The translations under genes and the position numbers were made by a program. A model generated the notes under the pieces. The model had not been told where the DNA came from, did no database searches, and was given only the letters and a program-made list of their open reading frames with translations. From positions 1-64,000 of the forward strand of contig CAVTFT010000011.1 in assembly GCA_963734085.1 (NCBI GenBank): a DNA stretch of 64,000 nucleotides, read 5' to 3'. Origin of the DNA: CAIWHR01 sp963734085 (GTDB taxonomy: Bacteria > Pseudomonadota > Gammaproteobacteria > Burkholderiales > Casimicrobiaceae). Below are positions 45,022-53,673 of the stretch, in pieces (the stretch's first letter is position 1; each line of letters starts with the position of its first letter).

Positions 45022-45592
45022 GAATGGCCTCGTGCGATTTTTTCGCGAGCGCGTACGCTTCGGTTGCGGCCAGGACGTTGCCCTCGGCGACCTTGCCCGG
45101 AAACTTCGACCGGATCGCCGCCACCACCGATTCGAGCCGGATCTGCCCGCTCACGGCGGCGAATCCGCCCAGCAGCGCGGCGTTGGGCACCGGACGCCCG
45201 ACGTGCTTTTGCGCGAGCTCGGTCGCGGGAACGAGGTGGACGCGGTAGTGCCGCGGGTCGTCGGCAAAATCCGCGAGACCGAGCTCCGCAAGAGCGCGCG
45301 TCGAGTTGAGGAGAATCAATCCTCCCGCCTGCAAGCCGTTGAAGAGGTCCACCTGATGCAGCAGCGTCGGGTCCTGGATGATCAGCGCGTCGGGTGTCAT
45401 CACCGGTTCGCGCAGCCGGATCTCCTTGTCGTCGATGCGGCAGAACGCCATCACCGGCGCGCCCATGCGCTCGGAGCCGAAGCTCGGGAACGCCTGTGCA
45501 TACCGCCCTTCGAGAAACGCGGCCACCGACAGGAGCTCCGCGCCCGAAACCACCCCCTGCCCGCCGCGACCGTGGATGCGGACTTGGAACAT
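45014..45592 (-). CDS. porG: Pyruvate:acceptor oxidoreductase gamma subunit
   Basis: A 192-residue subunit: VRIHGRGGQGVVSGAELLSVAAF at the N-terminus, FPSFGSERMGAPVMAFCRID and LIIQDPTLL in the middle, typical of PorG. The ATG at 45592 has GGAGG five bases before it; a TTG slightly upstream overlaps that ribosome site and was rejected. It is the first gene of the por-malic enzyme operon, divergent from frdCAB. Confidence 0.93.
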   Translation of the reverse strand: MFQVRIHGRGGQGVVSGAELLSVAAFLEGRYAQAFPSFGSERMGAPVMAFCRIDDKEIRLREPVMTPDALIIQDPTLLHQVDLFNGLQAGGLILLNSTRALAELGLADFADDPRHYRVHLVPATELAQKHVGRPVPNAALLGGFAAVSGQIRLESVVAAIRSKFPGKVAEGNVLAATEAYALAKKSHEAIHA

Positions 45593-45669
45593 CAATGCCT
45601 CCAATCTGGAATGCCGCGCCGCGACCCGCGCGTGCGAAGCGACGGCAGCCGAACGCGGCTGTAGCGCTC

Positions 45670-45710
45670 ATGCTGCCCTTACGCGCGCAGGACCCATTGA
45701 CGCAAGTCAA
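45670..45710 (-). promoter_or_regulatory. Predicted FNR-type promoter of the por operon
   Basis: TTGAC-GCAA-GTCAA at 45697-45710 is a perfect 5-4-5 palindrome of FNR/DNR type. A -10-like CAGCAT (minus strand, 45670-45675) lies 31 bp away, predicting a start near 45663 and a leader of about 70 bases. The box is clear but the hexamer is poor. Confidence 0.58.
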
Positions 45711-45798
45711 GAGTGGTTCGGTCCCTCGCGGCGGCGGGTGTCCGACGTGGCGGCGAGCAAAGTCCTACAGGGCAACGCGGTCTGCCGCATCGCAGTCG

Positions 45799-45839
45799 TT
45801 GACGCATATCAAGAGACCTGTTGGAGGGAGGGCTATATT
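45799..45839 (+). promoter_or_regulatory. Predicted class II FNR-type promoter of frdCAB
   Basis: TTGAC-GCAT-ATCAA at 45799-45812 is followed 31 bp later, centre to centre, by a good -10 hexamer TATATT at 45834-45839. The predicted start is about 45846, with the box near -40.5. This is the best promoter in the window and implies that fumarate reductase is induced under oxygen or NO control. Confidence 0.75.
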
Positions 45840-45915
45840 GGTTGGACGCGGCCTCGATGTGGCTTTGTCGCGCCAGGTTAGCCGTCGCGGCCCCGAGTGC
45901 AAGGAGGCTGTTGCT

Positions 45916-46695
45916 ATGGACACAATGAATCCCGTCATCGCCGGTGTCGGACTTGCCGGCGCGCCACGGAAGAGCCGCTGGCCGGCGCGTCTCGACTTCG
46001 TGCAGAGCGGGACTGGCCTTGTCGTCGCCCTGTTCATGTGGGGGCACATGCTCTTCGTGTCGTCGATCCTCATCAGCAATGACGCGATGTGGACGATCAC
46101 GAAGATGTTCGAAGGCTATTTCATTTTCGGCCGCCCGTACCCGGTCATCGTGTCGTTCGTCGTCGCCGGCGTGATCGCGTTGATCGTCGTGCACGCGGTC
46201 CTTGCGGTGCGGAAGTTTCCGATCAACTACCGACAGTTCAGCACGTTCCGCGGGCACATGAAGATGATGCGGCACGAGGACACGACGCTGTGGTTCTGGC
46301 AGGTGTTCACCGGGTTCGCGCTGTTCTTCCTCGCTGCGCCGCACGTCTACATCATGCTGACGCATTCCGAGCTGATCGGCCCGTTCGAGTCCTCCGACCG
46401 CGTCTGGACCGGCCACTACTGGCCGCTCTACATCCTGCTGTTGCTCGCCGTCGAGTTCCACGGCGGCATCGGCCTCTACCGGCTCGCCGTTAAATGGGGC
46501 TGGTTCGAAGGCGCCAATCCCAACGCCACGCGCAAGCGACTGAAGACCTTGAAGTGGGCGCTGACCGTGTTCTTCCTGGTGCTGGGCTTCGCGACGCTCG
46601 CCGCGTACATCAAGATCGGGATCGACCACGCGCCGCAGTATGGACAGCCCTACGTCCCCGCCGCGTTACAGGCGGCGCCGGGAGGCCCGAAATGA
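45916..46695 (+). CDS. frdC: Fumarate reductase diheme cytochrome b subunit (Wolinella type)
   Basis: A 259-residue, five-helix membrane subunit. Histidines fall at 44, 93, 143 and 182, the same residue numbers as the four heme b ligands of Wolinella succinogenes FrdC. Glu180 (E-pathway) and Glu66 (menaquinol oxidation site) are also present at identical positions (MFEGYF; AVEFHGGIGLYRL). It is therefore the diheme class B anchor, unlike the two-peptide SdhCD of most betaproteobacteria. AAGGAGG lies eight bases before the ATG. Confidence 0.95.
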   Translation: MDTMNPVIAGVGLAGAPRKSRWPARLDFVQSGTGLVVALFMWGHMLFVSSILISNDAMWTITKMFEGYFIFGRPYPVIVSFVVAGVIALIVVHAVLAVRKFPINYRQFSTFRGHMKMMRHEDTTLWFWQVFTGFALFFLAAPHVYIMLTHSELIGPFESSDRVWTGHYWPLYILLLLAVEFHGGIGLYRLAVKWGWFEGANPNATRKRLKTLKWALTVFFLVLGFATLAAYIKIGIDHAPQYGQPYVPAALQAAPGGPK

Positions 46696-48698
46696 AGATC
46701 GTCTACACCGACGTGCTCGTGATCGGCGGCGGACTTGCCGGTCTCCGCGTAGGCATCGGCGCCAAGCGCCGCGGCCACGACGTGATCATCCTGTCGCTCG
46801 TCCCGCCGAAGCGCTCGCATTCGGCCGCGGCACAGGGTGGCATGCAGGCGTCGCTCGCCAACGTGATCAAGGGGCAGGGCGATACGGAGGACGTCCACTT
46901 CGAGGATACGGTGCGCGGCAGCGATTGGGGCGCCGACCAAGAGGTCGTCCGGATGTTCGTCAACACGGCGCCGAAAGCAGTGCGCGAGCTGGCCGCCTGG
47001 GGCGTGCCGTGGAGCCGTGTGCGCAAAGGCGACCGCGACGTCATCATCAACGGCCAGAAAGTGACGATCACCGAGCGCGACGAGGCGCACGGGCTCGTCG
47101 CCCAGCGCGATTTCGGCGGCACCAAGAAATGGCGGACCTGTTACGTGTCCGACGGCACCGGTCACGCGATGCTGCAGACGATGAGCGATCAGGCGATCGG
47201 CAGCGCAATTCCGGTCCAAGAGCGCGTCGAGGCGATCGCGCTGATTCACGACGGCGCCCGCTGCTATGGAGCCGTCGTCCGCGACCTCATCACCGGCGAG
47301 CTCGTCGCCTATGTCGCCAAGGCGACGGCGATCGCGAGCGGAGGCGCCGGCCGGCTGTACCGCGTGACAACCAACGCGGTGATCTGCGAAGGCATCGGCA
47401 GCGCGCTCGCGCTGGAGACAGGTGCAGCCGCCCTCGGCAACATGGAGGCGGTGCAATTCCACCCCACAGCGATCTTTCCCGCCGGCATCCTTGTCACCGA
47501 GGGTTGCCGCGGCGACGGCGGCCTGCTCAAGGATGCCGACGGCCACCGCTTCATGCCGGACTACGAACCGGAGAAGAAGGAGCTTGCCTCCCGCGACGTC
47601 GTTTCGCGCCGGATGGAGGAGCACATCCTCAAGGGTAAGGGGGCGAAGAACCGCTTCGGCGAACATCTCTGGCTCGACATCACGCTGCTCGGCGAAAAGC
47701 ACATCAAGCACAACCTGCGGGAGGTCTACGAGATCTGCCACTATTTCCTCGGCGTCGATCCGGTCAAGGACTTCATCCCGGTGCGTCCCGCGCAGCATTA
47801 CACGATGGGCGGCGTACGTACCAATCACACCGGTGAGAGCCCCACGTTGAAGGGGCTGTTCGCGGCGGGTGAAGCCGCGTGCTGGGACATGCACGGCTTC
47901 AACCGGCTCGGGGGCAACTCGGTCGCCGAGACCGTCGTCGCCGGGATGATCGTCGGCGAATACATCGCGGATTTCTGCGACAAGTCCGAAAACGACGTCG
48001 ACATCCCGACGCGGGTCGTCCACGACTTCCTCCGCCGCGAGCAGTTGAAGCTCGACACGCTGATCGACGGACGCGGCACCGAGGACGCGTCGGCGATCAA
48101 GGCGCAGATGCAGGACCTGATGACCGCCAGGGTCGGCATCTTCCGGCGCGGCGAGGACCTTCAGGCAGCGGTCGACGGGTTGCAACAGTTGCTCGTCCGG
48201 AGCCGCAACATCGGCCTCAAGTGCAAGGCCCGGGGCGCGAATCCTGAGCTCGTCACCGCGTACCGCGTGCAGAAGATGCTCAAGGTTGCGCTCACGATCG
48301 CGTATGGTGCTTTGACCCGCACCGAGAGTCGCGGCGCACATTTTCGCCAGGATTACCCGCGGCGCAACGACGCCGAGTGGCTCAAGCGCACTCTCGCGAC
48401 ATGGAAGAGTGATGGCGATGCGCTGCCGTCGCTTGCCTACGAAGCGCTGGACGTGAGCCGGATGGAGCTGCCGCCCGGCTGGCGCGGCTATGGCGCCAAG
48501 GACTATGTCGACCATCCCGACACGCCGAAACGCGCCGCCGAGGTCGAGGCGCTGCGGCAAAAGATGGCGGGGGCGTCAAGGTTCGTCATGCAGGAGGCGC
48601 TCATGCCCTACGCGTCGCTGCTGCCCAAGCGCTATCGCGGGCGCAACGAGCGCATCGACGAGTCGCTCGCCGCCGAAACGCTGGAGGCCGCGTCATGA
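46692..48698 (+). CDS. frdA: Fumarate reductase flavoprotein subunit
   Basis: A 668-residue flavoprotein that reduces fumarate to succinate (or runs in reverse). LVIGGGLAGLRVGIGAKRRG is the FAD fold. RSHSAAAQGGMQASLAN holds His43, the covalent FAD site at the same number as in Wolinella FrdA. HPTAIFPAGILVTEGCRGDGG and RPAQHYTMGGVRTN are active-site segments. Start ATG 46692 overlaps the frdC stop, with GGAGG seven bases before it. The length is close to the 656 of Wolinella. Confidence 0.96.
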   Translation: MKIVYTDVLVIGGGLAGLRVGIGAKRRGHDVIILSLVPPKRSHSAAAQGGMQASLANVIKGQGDTEDVHFEDTVRGSDWGADQEVVRMFVNTAPKAVRELAAWGVPWSRVRKGDRDVIINGQKVTITERDEAHGLVAQRDFGGTKKWRTCYVSDGTGHAMLQTMSDQAIGSAIPVQERVEAIALIHDGARCYGAVVRDLITGELVAYVAKATAIASGGAGRLYRVTTNAVICEGIGSALALETGAAALGNMEAVQFHPTAIFPAGILVTEGCRGDGGLLKDADGHRFMPDYEPEKKELASRDVVSRRMEEHILKGKGAKNRFGEHLWLDITLLGEKHIKHNLREVYEICHYFLGVDPVKDFIPVRPAQHYTMGGVRTNHTGESPTLKGLFAAGEAACWDMHGFNRLGGNSVAETVVAGMIVGEYIADFCDKSENDVDIPTRVVHDFLRREQLKLDTLIDGRGTEDASAIKAQMQDLMTARVGIFRRGEDLQAAVDGLQQLLVRSRNIGLKCKARGANPELVTAYRVQKMLKVALTIAYGALTRTESRGAHFRQDYPRRNDAEWLKRTLATWKSDGDALPSLAYEALDVSRMELPPGWRGYGAKDYVDHPDTPKRAAEVEALRQKMAGASRFVMQEALMPYASLLPKRYRGRNERIDESLAAETLEAAS

Positions 48699-49489
48699 AC
48701 GACGTCACCGTCACCGCCAAACCCGTCCCGGTCGCCATGCCGACGCGCAATGGGGCCAATGGCCCGCATCGCAAGCTTGCGATCAGCGTGCTCCGCTACA
48801 ACCCGCAGGAGCGGGCGAGCGTGCCACGGATGCAGACCTATGGGCTCGAGGAAGCCGACGGGATGACGCTGTTCATCGCGCTGAACGAGATCCGCGAAAA
48901 GCAGGACGCGTCGCTGCAGTTCGACTTCGTCTGCCGGGCCGGCATCTGCGGCAGCTGCGCGATGGTGATCAACGGCCGGCCGACGCTCGCCTGCCGGACG
49001 CTCACCAAGAACCTGCCGGCCCAGATCACGCTCGCGCCGCTGCCGTTTTTCGAGCTGATCGGCGACCTGTCGGTCAACACCGGCAAGTGGATGCGCGGGA
49101 TGAGCGAGCGGCTCGAAGGCTGGCTGCACATGAAGGATCCCAATCCCGACCTCCGGCGGATCGAGGAGAAGATGGATCCCGATCTCGCCGACAAGATCTA
49201 CGAGCTCGATCGCTGCATCGAGTGCGGCTGCTGCGTGGCCGCGTGCGGCACGGCGCGGATGCGCAAGGATTTCGTGGGCGCCGTCGGCTTGAACCGGGTG
49301 GCGCGCTTCCGGCTCGACCCGCGCGACGCGCGGACCGACGCCGACTACTACGACGTGATCGGCGACGACGACGGCGTGTTCGGTTGCATGTCGCTGCTCG
49401 CCTGTCACGACGTGTGCCCGAAGGAGCTGCCGCTCGCGACGCAGATCGCGTTCATGCGGCGCAAGATGGTGACGATGGGCTTCAAGTAG
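48695..49489 (+). CDS. frdB: Fumarate reductase iron-sulfur subunit
   Basis: A 264-residue subunit with [2Fe-2S] ligands in CRAGICGSCAMVINGRPTLAC, a [4Fe-4S] motif CIECGCCVAACG and the [3Fe-4S]/second half in CMSLLACHDVCPKELPL. It links FrdA to the hemes of FrdC. The ATG overlaps the frdA stop by four bases. It ends the three-gene frd unit, 175 bp before aspA. Confidence 0.96.
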   Translation: MNDVTVTAKPVPVAMPTRNGANGPHRKLAISVLRYNPQERASVPRMQTYGLEEADGMTLFIALNEIREKQDASLQFDFVCRAGICGSCAMVINGRPTLACRTLTKNLPAQITLAPLPFFELIGDLSVNTGKWMRGMSERLEGWLHMKDPNPDLRRIEEKMDPDLADKIYELDRCIECGCCVAACGTARMRKDFVGAVGLNRVARFRLDPRDARTDADYYDVIGDDDGVFGCMSLLACHDVCPKELPLATQIAFMRRKMVTMGFK

Positions 49490-49664
49490 GAGAACCGAAC
49501 AGCGCCCTCGCGGCGCAGACGAAGACTTTCCAAGCGCACGGCGCAGGTCGCGGCCGTGCGATCTTCCCGGCCCGGAGGCTTGCGCCGTTCGTGCCGGCCG
49601 TGCGCTTTCGAACCGCCAGTCGCGGCCCGTCCGCAACCGGACGCGAGGATCGAGGAGCGACACA

Positions 49665-51077
49665 ATGGACACCATGGTTACACGGATCGAAAAGGACTTC
49701 CTGGGCGAGAAGAAGCTGCCCGACTCCGCGTATTACGGCGTGCAGACGCTGCGCGGGAAGGAGAACTTCTACATCACGGGCATCCCGATGTCGCTGGAGC
49801 CCAACTTCGTCAAGGCGTTCGGCTACGTGAAGAAGGCGGCGGCGCTGGCGAACCGCGACCTGGGCGTGCTCGACGCGAGGATCGCCGATGCGATTGCCGA
49901 GGCCTGCGACCGGCTGATCGCGGGCGAGATGCGCGACCAGTTCGTGACCGACTTCATCCAGGGCGGCGCGGGGACGTCGACCAACATGAACGCGAACGAG
50001 GTGATCGCGAACCTCGCGCTGGAACGGCTCGGCCACAAGAAGGGCGAATATCAGTACGTCAACCCGAACGACCACGTGAACTTCGGGCAATCGACCAACG
50101 ACGTCTATCCGACCGCGTTCCGGCTCGCGCTGATCCTGCGGTTGCAGACCTACATGGACACGTTGCGACGGCTCCAGGACGCGTTCTTCGCCAAAGGCAA
50201 GGAGTTCGACAAGGTCCTGAAGATGGGTCGCACCCATCTGCAGGACGCGGTACCGATGTCGCTCGGCCAGGAATTCCACGGCTGGGGAACGACGATTGGA
50301 GAGGAAGTCCAGCGGATCTCGGAAGTGCGCCAGTTCCTGCACGAGATCAACCTTGGCGCGACGGCGATCGGGACGACGGTCACCGCTGCTCCCGGGTATC
50401 CGGAGCTCGCGACCAGGTACCTCTCGGATCTAACCGGCTTCAAGTTCATCCTGGCAGGCGACCTGGTCGAAGCCACGTCCGACACCGGCGCCTATGTGCT
50501 GCTGTCGGGCGTGCTGAAGCGGACCTCGTCGAAGCTCACCAAGATCTGCAACGACATCCGGATGCTCGCATCCGGTCCGCGTTGCGGCCTGAACGAAATC
50601 AACCTGCCCCAGATGCAGCCAGGCAGCTCGATCATGCCGGGCAAAGTGAATCCGGTGATCCCGGAAGTCGTCAATCAGGTCGGCTTCCTGGTGATCGGCC
50701 TCGACCTCACGGTGACGCTCGCCGCGTCGGCAGGACAACTGCAGCTGAACGTGATGGAGCCGGTCATCACCTTTGCGCTTTTCACGTCGATCGCGACGAT
50801 GGAGCATGCAGTCGACAGCCTGCGCGTCAACTGCGTGCAGGGCATTACCGCCAATGCCGAACGCACCCGCGACATGGTGTTGAATTCGCTCGGCATCGTG
50901 ACCGTCCTCAAGCCCGCGCTTGGCTATAAGCAGTGCGCGGAAATCGCGCGCGAGGGCTACGAGACCGGCAAGTCGCTGCACGACATCGTGGTCAAGGAGC
51001 GCAAGCTCCTGACGCAGCAGAAATGGGACGAGGTGTTCGCGTTCGAAAACCTCATCAGCCCCAAGTTCGAACAGTAA
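49665..51077 (+). CDS. aspA: Aspartate ammonia-lyase
   Basis: A 470-residue enzyme of the fumarase/aspartase superfamily, making fumarate and ammonia from aspartate. The signature GSSIMPGKVNPVIPE is present. RIEKDFLGEKKLPDSAYYGVQTLRG at the N-terminus and the overall length favour aspartase over class II fumarase. GAGTSTNMNANEVIAN and STNDVYPTAFRLA are other active-site blocks. GAGGAG lies a few bases before the ATG. It is placed between frdB and a Dcu transporter, so its fumarate would feed Frd directly. Confidence 0.93.
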   Translation: MDTMVTRIEKDFLGEKKLPDSAYYGVQTLRGKENFYITGIPMSLEPNFVKAFGYVKKAAALANRDLGVLDARIADAIAEACDRLIAGEMRDQFVTDFIQGGAGTSTNMNANEVIANLALERLGHKKGEYQYVNPNDHVNFGQSTNDVYPTAFRLALILRLQTYMDTLRRLQDAFFAKGKEFDKVLKMGRTHLQDAVPMSLGQEFHGWGTTIGEEVQRISEVRQFLHEINLGATAIGTTVTAAPGYPELATRYLSDLTGFKFILAGDLVEATSDTGAYVLLSGVLKRTSSKLTKICNDIRMLASGPRCGLNEINLPQMQPGSSIMPGKVNPVIPEVVNQVGFLVIGLDLTVTLAASAGQLQLNVMEPVITFALFTSIATMEHAVDSLRVNCVQGITANAERTRDMVLNSLGIVTVLKPALGYKQCAEIAREGYETGKSLHDIVVKERKLLTQQKWDEVFAFENLISPKFEQ

Positions 51078-51091
51078 TCGGGGCGGTGAGT

Positions 51092-51115
51092 CGACCCGGG
51101 GGCGACCCCGGGTCG
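51092..51115 (+). other. Perfect stem-loop before the dcu ribosome site
   Basis: cgacccgggg (51092-51101) and ccccgggtcg (51106-51115) are exact reverse complements around a GCGA loop, giving a 10-bp GC-rich hairpin with a GNRA tetraloop. No T-run follows, so it is not a standard terminator. Its right arm abuts the GGGAGA ribosome site (51115-51120) of the transporter gene. It may stabilise the aspA mRNA or limit translation of the transporter. Confidence 0.75.
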
Positions 51116-51126
51116 GGAGATCTGTC

Positions 51127-52452
51127 ATGACCGTTTCGATCGTTCTGCAGTTTGTCGTCGTGCTGGCCGCGATCTGGATGGGCGCGCGCTACTCGGGCGT
51201 CGGCCTCGGGCTGTGGGGCGCGGTCGGCCTTCTGGTGCTGGTTGTCGCGTTCGACATCAACCCGACGTCGCCGCCGATCGACGTGATGCTGATCATCCTC
51301 GCGGTGATCATGGCGGCGTCGGTGATGGACGCCGCCGGCGGCATAGATTTTCTGGTGCGCATCGCCGAACGGATCATCCGCGCCAATCCGAAGTATGTGA
51401 CGATCGTCGCCCCGCTCACCACGTGGAGCTTCACCTTCCTCGCGGGCACCGGGCACATCGTGTATCCGCTGCTGCCGGTGATCTACGAGACCGCGCACCA
51501 GAGCGGCATTCGTCCCGAGCGGCCGATGGCGGTGGCTACGATCGCCTCGCAGCAGGCGATCACCGCGAGCCCGGTCGCAGCGGCCACGGCAGCCATGATT
51601 GGTCTGTTTGCCGAGAAGGGCATGACGGATTGGGGTCTGCCGCAGATCCTGATGGTTTGCGTGCCGGCGACGCTCACCGGCGTGGTCGCGGCAGCAATTG
51701 TCTCGATGTTCGTCGGGAAGGATCTGAAGGACGATCCCGAGTACCAGCGGCGGCTCGCGGCGGGCGAAATTCCCACGCCGAAGTCGGCCGCCGAGCGGCC
51801 GCCGCTCAAGCCCGCAGCCAAGGCGTCGGCCTTCGTATTCCTGATCGGTGTCGCGCTGGTCGTGCTGTTCGGGTTCTTCCCGAGCCTGCGCACGCTGCCC
51901 GGCGAGAAGAGCGCGCTGCAGATGCCGATCGTGATCGAGATCGTGATGATGTCGGTCGCCGCGATCATGCTGCTGGTGACGAAGGTAAACGTCAACGACA
52001 TTCCGAAGACGTCGACACTGCGTGCCGGCGTGGTCGCCGTCATCGGCATCTTCGGCCTCGCGTGGCTCGGCGACAGCTTCATCGCGGCGAACAAGGACGT
52101 CATCGTGCCGGCGATCGGGCAGCAGGCGGACGCGCATCCCTGGACGTTCGCATTCGGGCTCTTCTTCGCATCGGTGCTGCTGTACAGCCAGGCCGCAACG
52201 ACGCGAGCGCTGATGCCGCTGGGCATCGCGCTCGGCATCCCGCCGCAGTTCCTGATCGCGATGTTCCCGTCGGTTAACGGCTACTTCTTCATCCCGACCT
52301 ACGGTTCGCTGATCGCGGCGATCAACTTCGACCTGTCGGGGACGACCAGGATCGGCAAGTACGTGCTCAACCACTCGTTCATGATCCCCGGAATCGTCGC
52401 CACCGCCGTGGCCGTGGTCACGGGATTGTTCCTCGCGAAGATCATGTTCTGA
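51127..52452 (+). CDS. Anaerobic C4-dicarboxylate transporter, Dcu family
   Basis: A 441-residue permease with about 12 helices of the DcuA/DcuB family. GLWGAVGLLVLVVAFDINPTSPPIDVMLIILAVIMAA and TFLAGTGHIVYPLLPVIYETA near the N-terminus are characteristic. These carriers exchange aspartate, malate or fumarate for succinate under anoxic conditions. DcuA and DcuB cannot be told apart safely here. It follows aspA by 49 bp as the last gene of the frd-aspA-dcu group. Confidence 0.93.
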   Translation: MTVSIVLQFVVVLAAIWMGARYSGVGLGLWGAVGLLVLVVAFDINPTSPPIDVMLIILAVIMAASVMDAAGGIDFLVRIAERIIRANPKYVTIVAPLTTWSFTFLAGTGHIVYPLLPVIYETAHQSGIRPERPMAVATIASQQAITASPVAAATAAMIGLFAEKGMTDWGLPQILMVCVPATLTGVVAAAIVSMFVGKDLKDDPEYQRRLAAGEIPTPKSAAERPPLKPAAKASAFVFLIGVALVVLFGFFPSLRTLPGEKSALQMPIVIEIVMMSVAAIMLLVTKVNVNDIPKTSTLRAGVVAVIGIFGLAWLGDSFIAANKDVIVPAIGQQADAHPWTFAFGLFFASVLLYSQAATTRALMPLGIALGIPPQFLIAMFPSVNGYFFIPTYGSLIAAINFDLSGTTRIGKYVLNHSFMIPGIVATAVAVVTGLFLAKIMF

Positions 52453-52501
52453 GCGGACGAGGCCCGGGTCTGCGAGAGTGCGAAGCAGGAACGGATCAGT
52501 C

Positions 52502-53389
52502 CTATGGGCTCTCGAGCAGCTTGACTAGCGTGTGCAGGGCGCGGTTGGCCGGCGTGGCGATGCCCATCGCCTCGCCTTTGCGAACCACGAGGCCGTTGAG
52601 GTAATCGATTTCGCTGCGCTTGCCGCGTGCGAGATCCTGGGCAGTGGACGAGAGCTGCGAAGGCATCGTCCGCGCGATCTGCTCTACCGCTTCCCACGCG
52701 TCGCCCGGCACGTCGACGCCTGACGCTCGCGCGACGGCAAGGCATTCCTGCACGACGTCGCGCATGACCGCTTCGACGCCTTCGGCCTTCACCAGGCGGC
52801 CATAGGGCATCCGCGTGATCGCGGACAACGCGTTGTAGGCGCAATTCACGATCAGCTTGGCCCAAAGCGCACCGATCACGTTGTCGGAATCCTGCACCGC
52901 TATGCCGGCGGTATCGAACAGATCTGTGATGACCGCGCTCGCGGGTCCGCGGCCGACGACCAGCTCGCCGCGTCCATGGTGCCGCACGTGACCGGGGCCG
53001 GCCATTTCCACGGCGACGTAGACCACTGAAGGCACGATCTGCTGCGGGAGCACCGACGCCAGCCGTTCGGCATTGTCGACGCCGTTCTGCAGGCTCAGCA
53101 CGAGCGCGTCGGACGCGAGGTACCGCGCGACCATGGAGCCAGCACTCTCGGTGTCGGGGGACTTGACGCAAAAGAGCACCAGTTCCGCGCTCTGCGCGGC
53201 GCGCGCGTCGGTGCTCGCACCCATCCGAACGCTGATGCGGAACGAGCCCGTTTCCAAGTCGAGACCGTTCCGGCGTACGGCCTCCACGTGCTGCGGGCGG
53301 CCGATGAGGCTCACCTCGTGGCCGGCACGGGCAAGCATGCCGCCGTAGTAGCACCCCACGGCACCGGCACCCATCACCGCAATCTTCAT
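52502..53389 (-). CDS. 2-dehydropantoate 2-reductase family protein
   Basis: A 295-residue NADP-binding reductase of the PanE/ApbA family: MKIAVMGAGAVGCYYGGMLA at the N-terminus, CVKSPDTESAGSMV in the Rossmann half and LWAKLIVNCAYNALSAIT with the catalytic lysine in the helical half. Pantothenate synthesis is the textbook role, but many paralogues in betaproteobacteria have other 2-oxoacid substrates, and no pan genes are nearby. It is convergent with the dcu gene. Confidence 0.85.
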   Translation of the reverse strand: MKIAVMGAGAVGCYYGGMLARAGHEVSLIGRPQHVEAVRRNGLDLETGSFRISVRMGASTDARAAQSAELVLFCVKSPDTESAGSMVARYLASDALVLSLQNGVDNAERLASVLPQQIVPSVVYVAVEMAGPGHVRHHGRGELVVGRGPASAVITDLFDTAGIAVQDSDNVIGALWAKLIVNCAYNALSAITRMPYGRLVKAEGVEAVMRDVVQECLAVARASGVDVPGDAWEAVEQIARTMPSQLSSTAQDLARGKRSEIDYLNGLVVRKGEAMGIATPANRALHTLVKLLESP

Positions 53390-53673
53390 CGCGAACGAAC
53401 GTCAATCCGGCGGCAACCCGATGTTTGCGTTGCTCGCCACAGTGCGGGAGAAGGACACCATCCTACCAATTAGTTTGCTTCGCCGGGTAAAGCGGCCAAC
53501 GCGCGTCGAATTTGCGGCGCCTGCGACGCAATGCCGCAGCCGAGGTTGCGCCGATCTTGCGTCCGATCAACGTCGGGCGGCGGCGATGCGCGGAGAATGA
53601 AAAACATCCGCCGGAGCGGCGAGCGTCCGTCGCGGTTGCGCGCCATGCCGGCATCACCGACCGGAGGCTGTTC

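Larger units (their letters stand above)
45593..45915. promoter_or_regulatory. Divergent por/frd promoter region
   Basis: A 323-bp region with no gene, between porG and frdC. It holds two FNR-type palindromes 102 bp apart, one placed for each direction (listed separately), and a strong AAGGAGG ribosome site at 45901-45907 for frdC. Nothing else was recognised. Confidence 0.8.
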
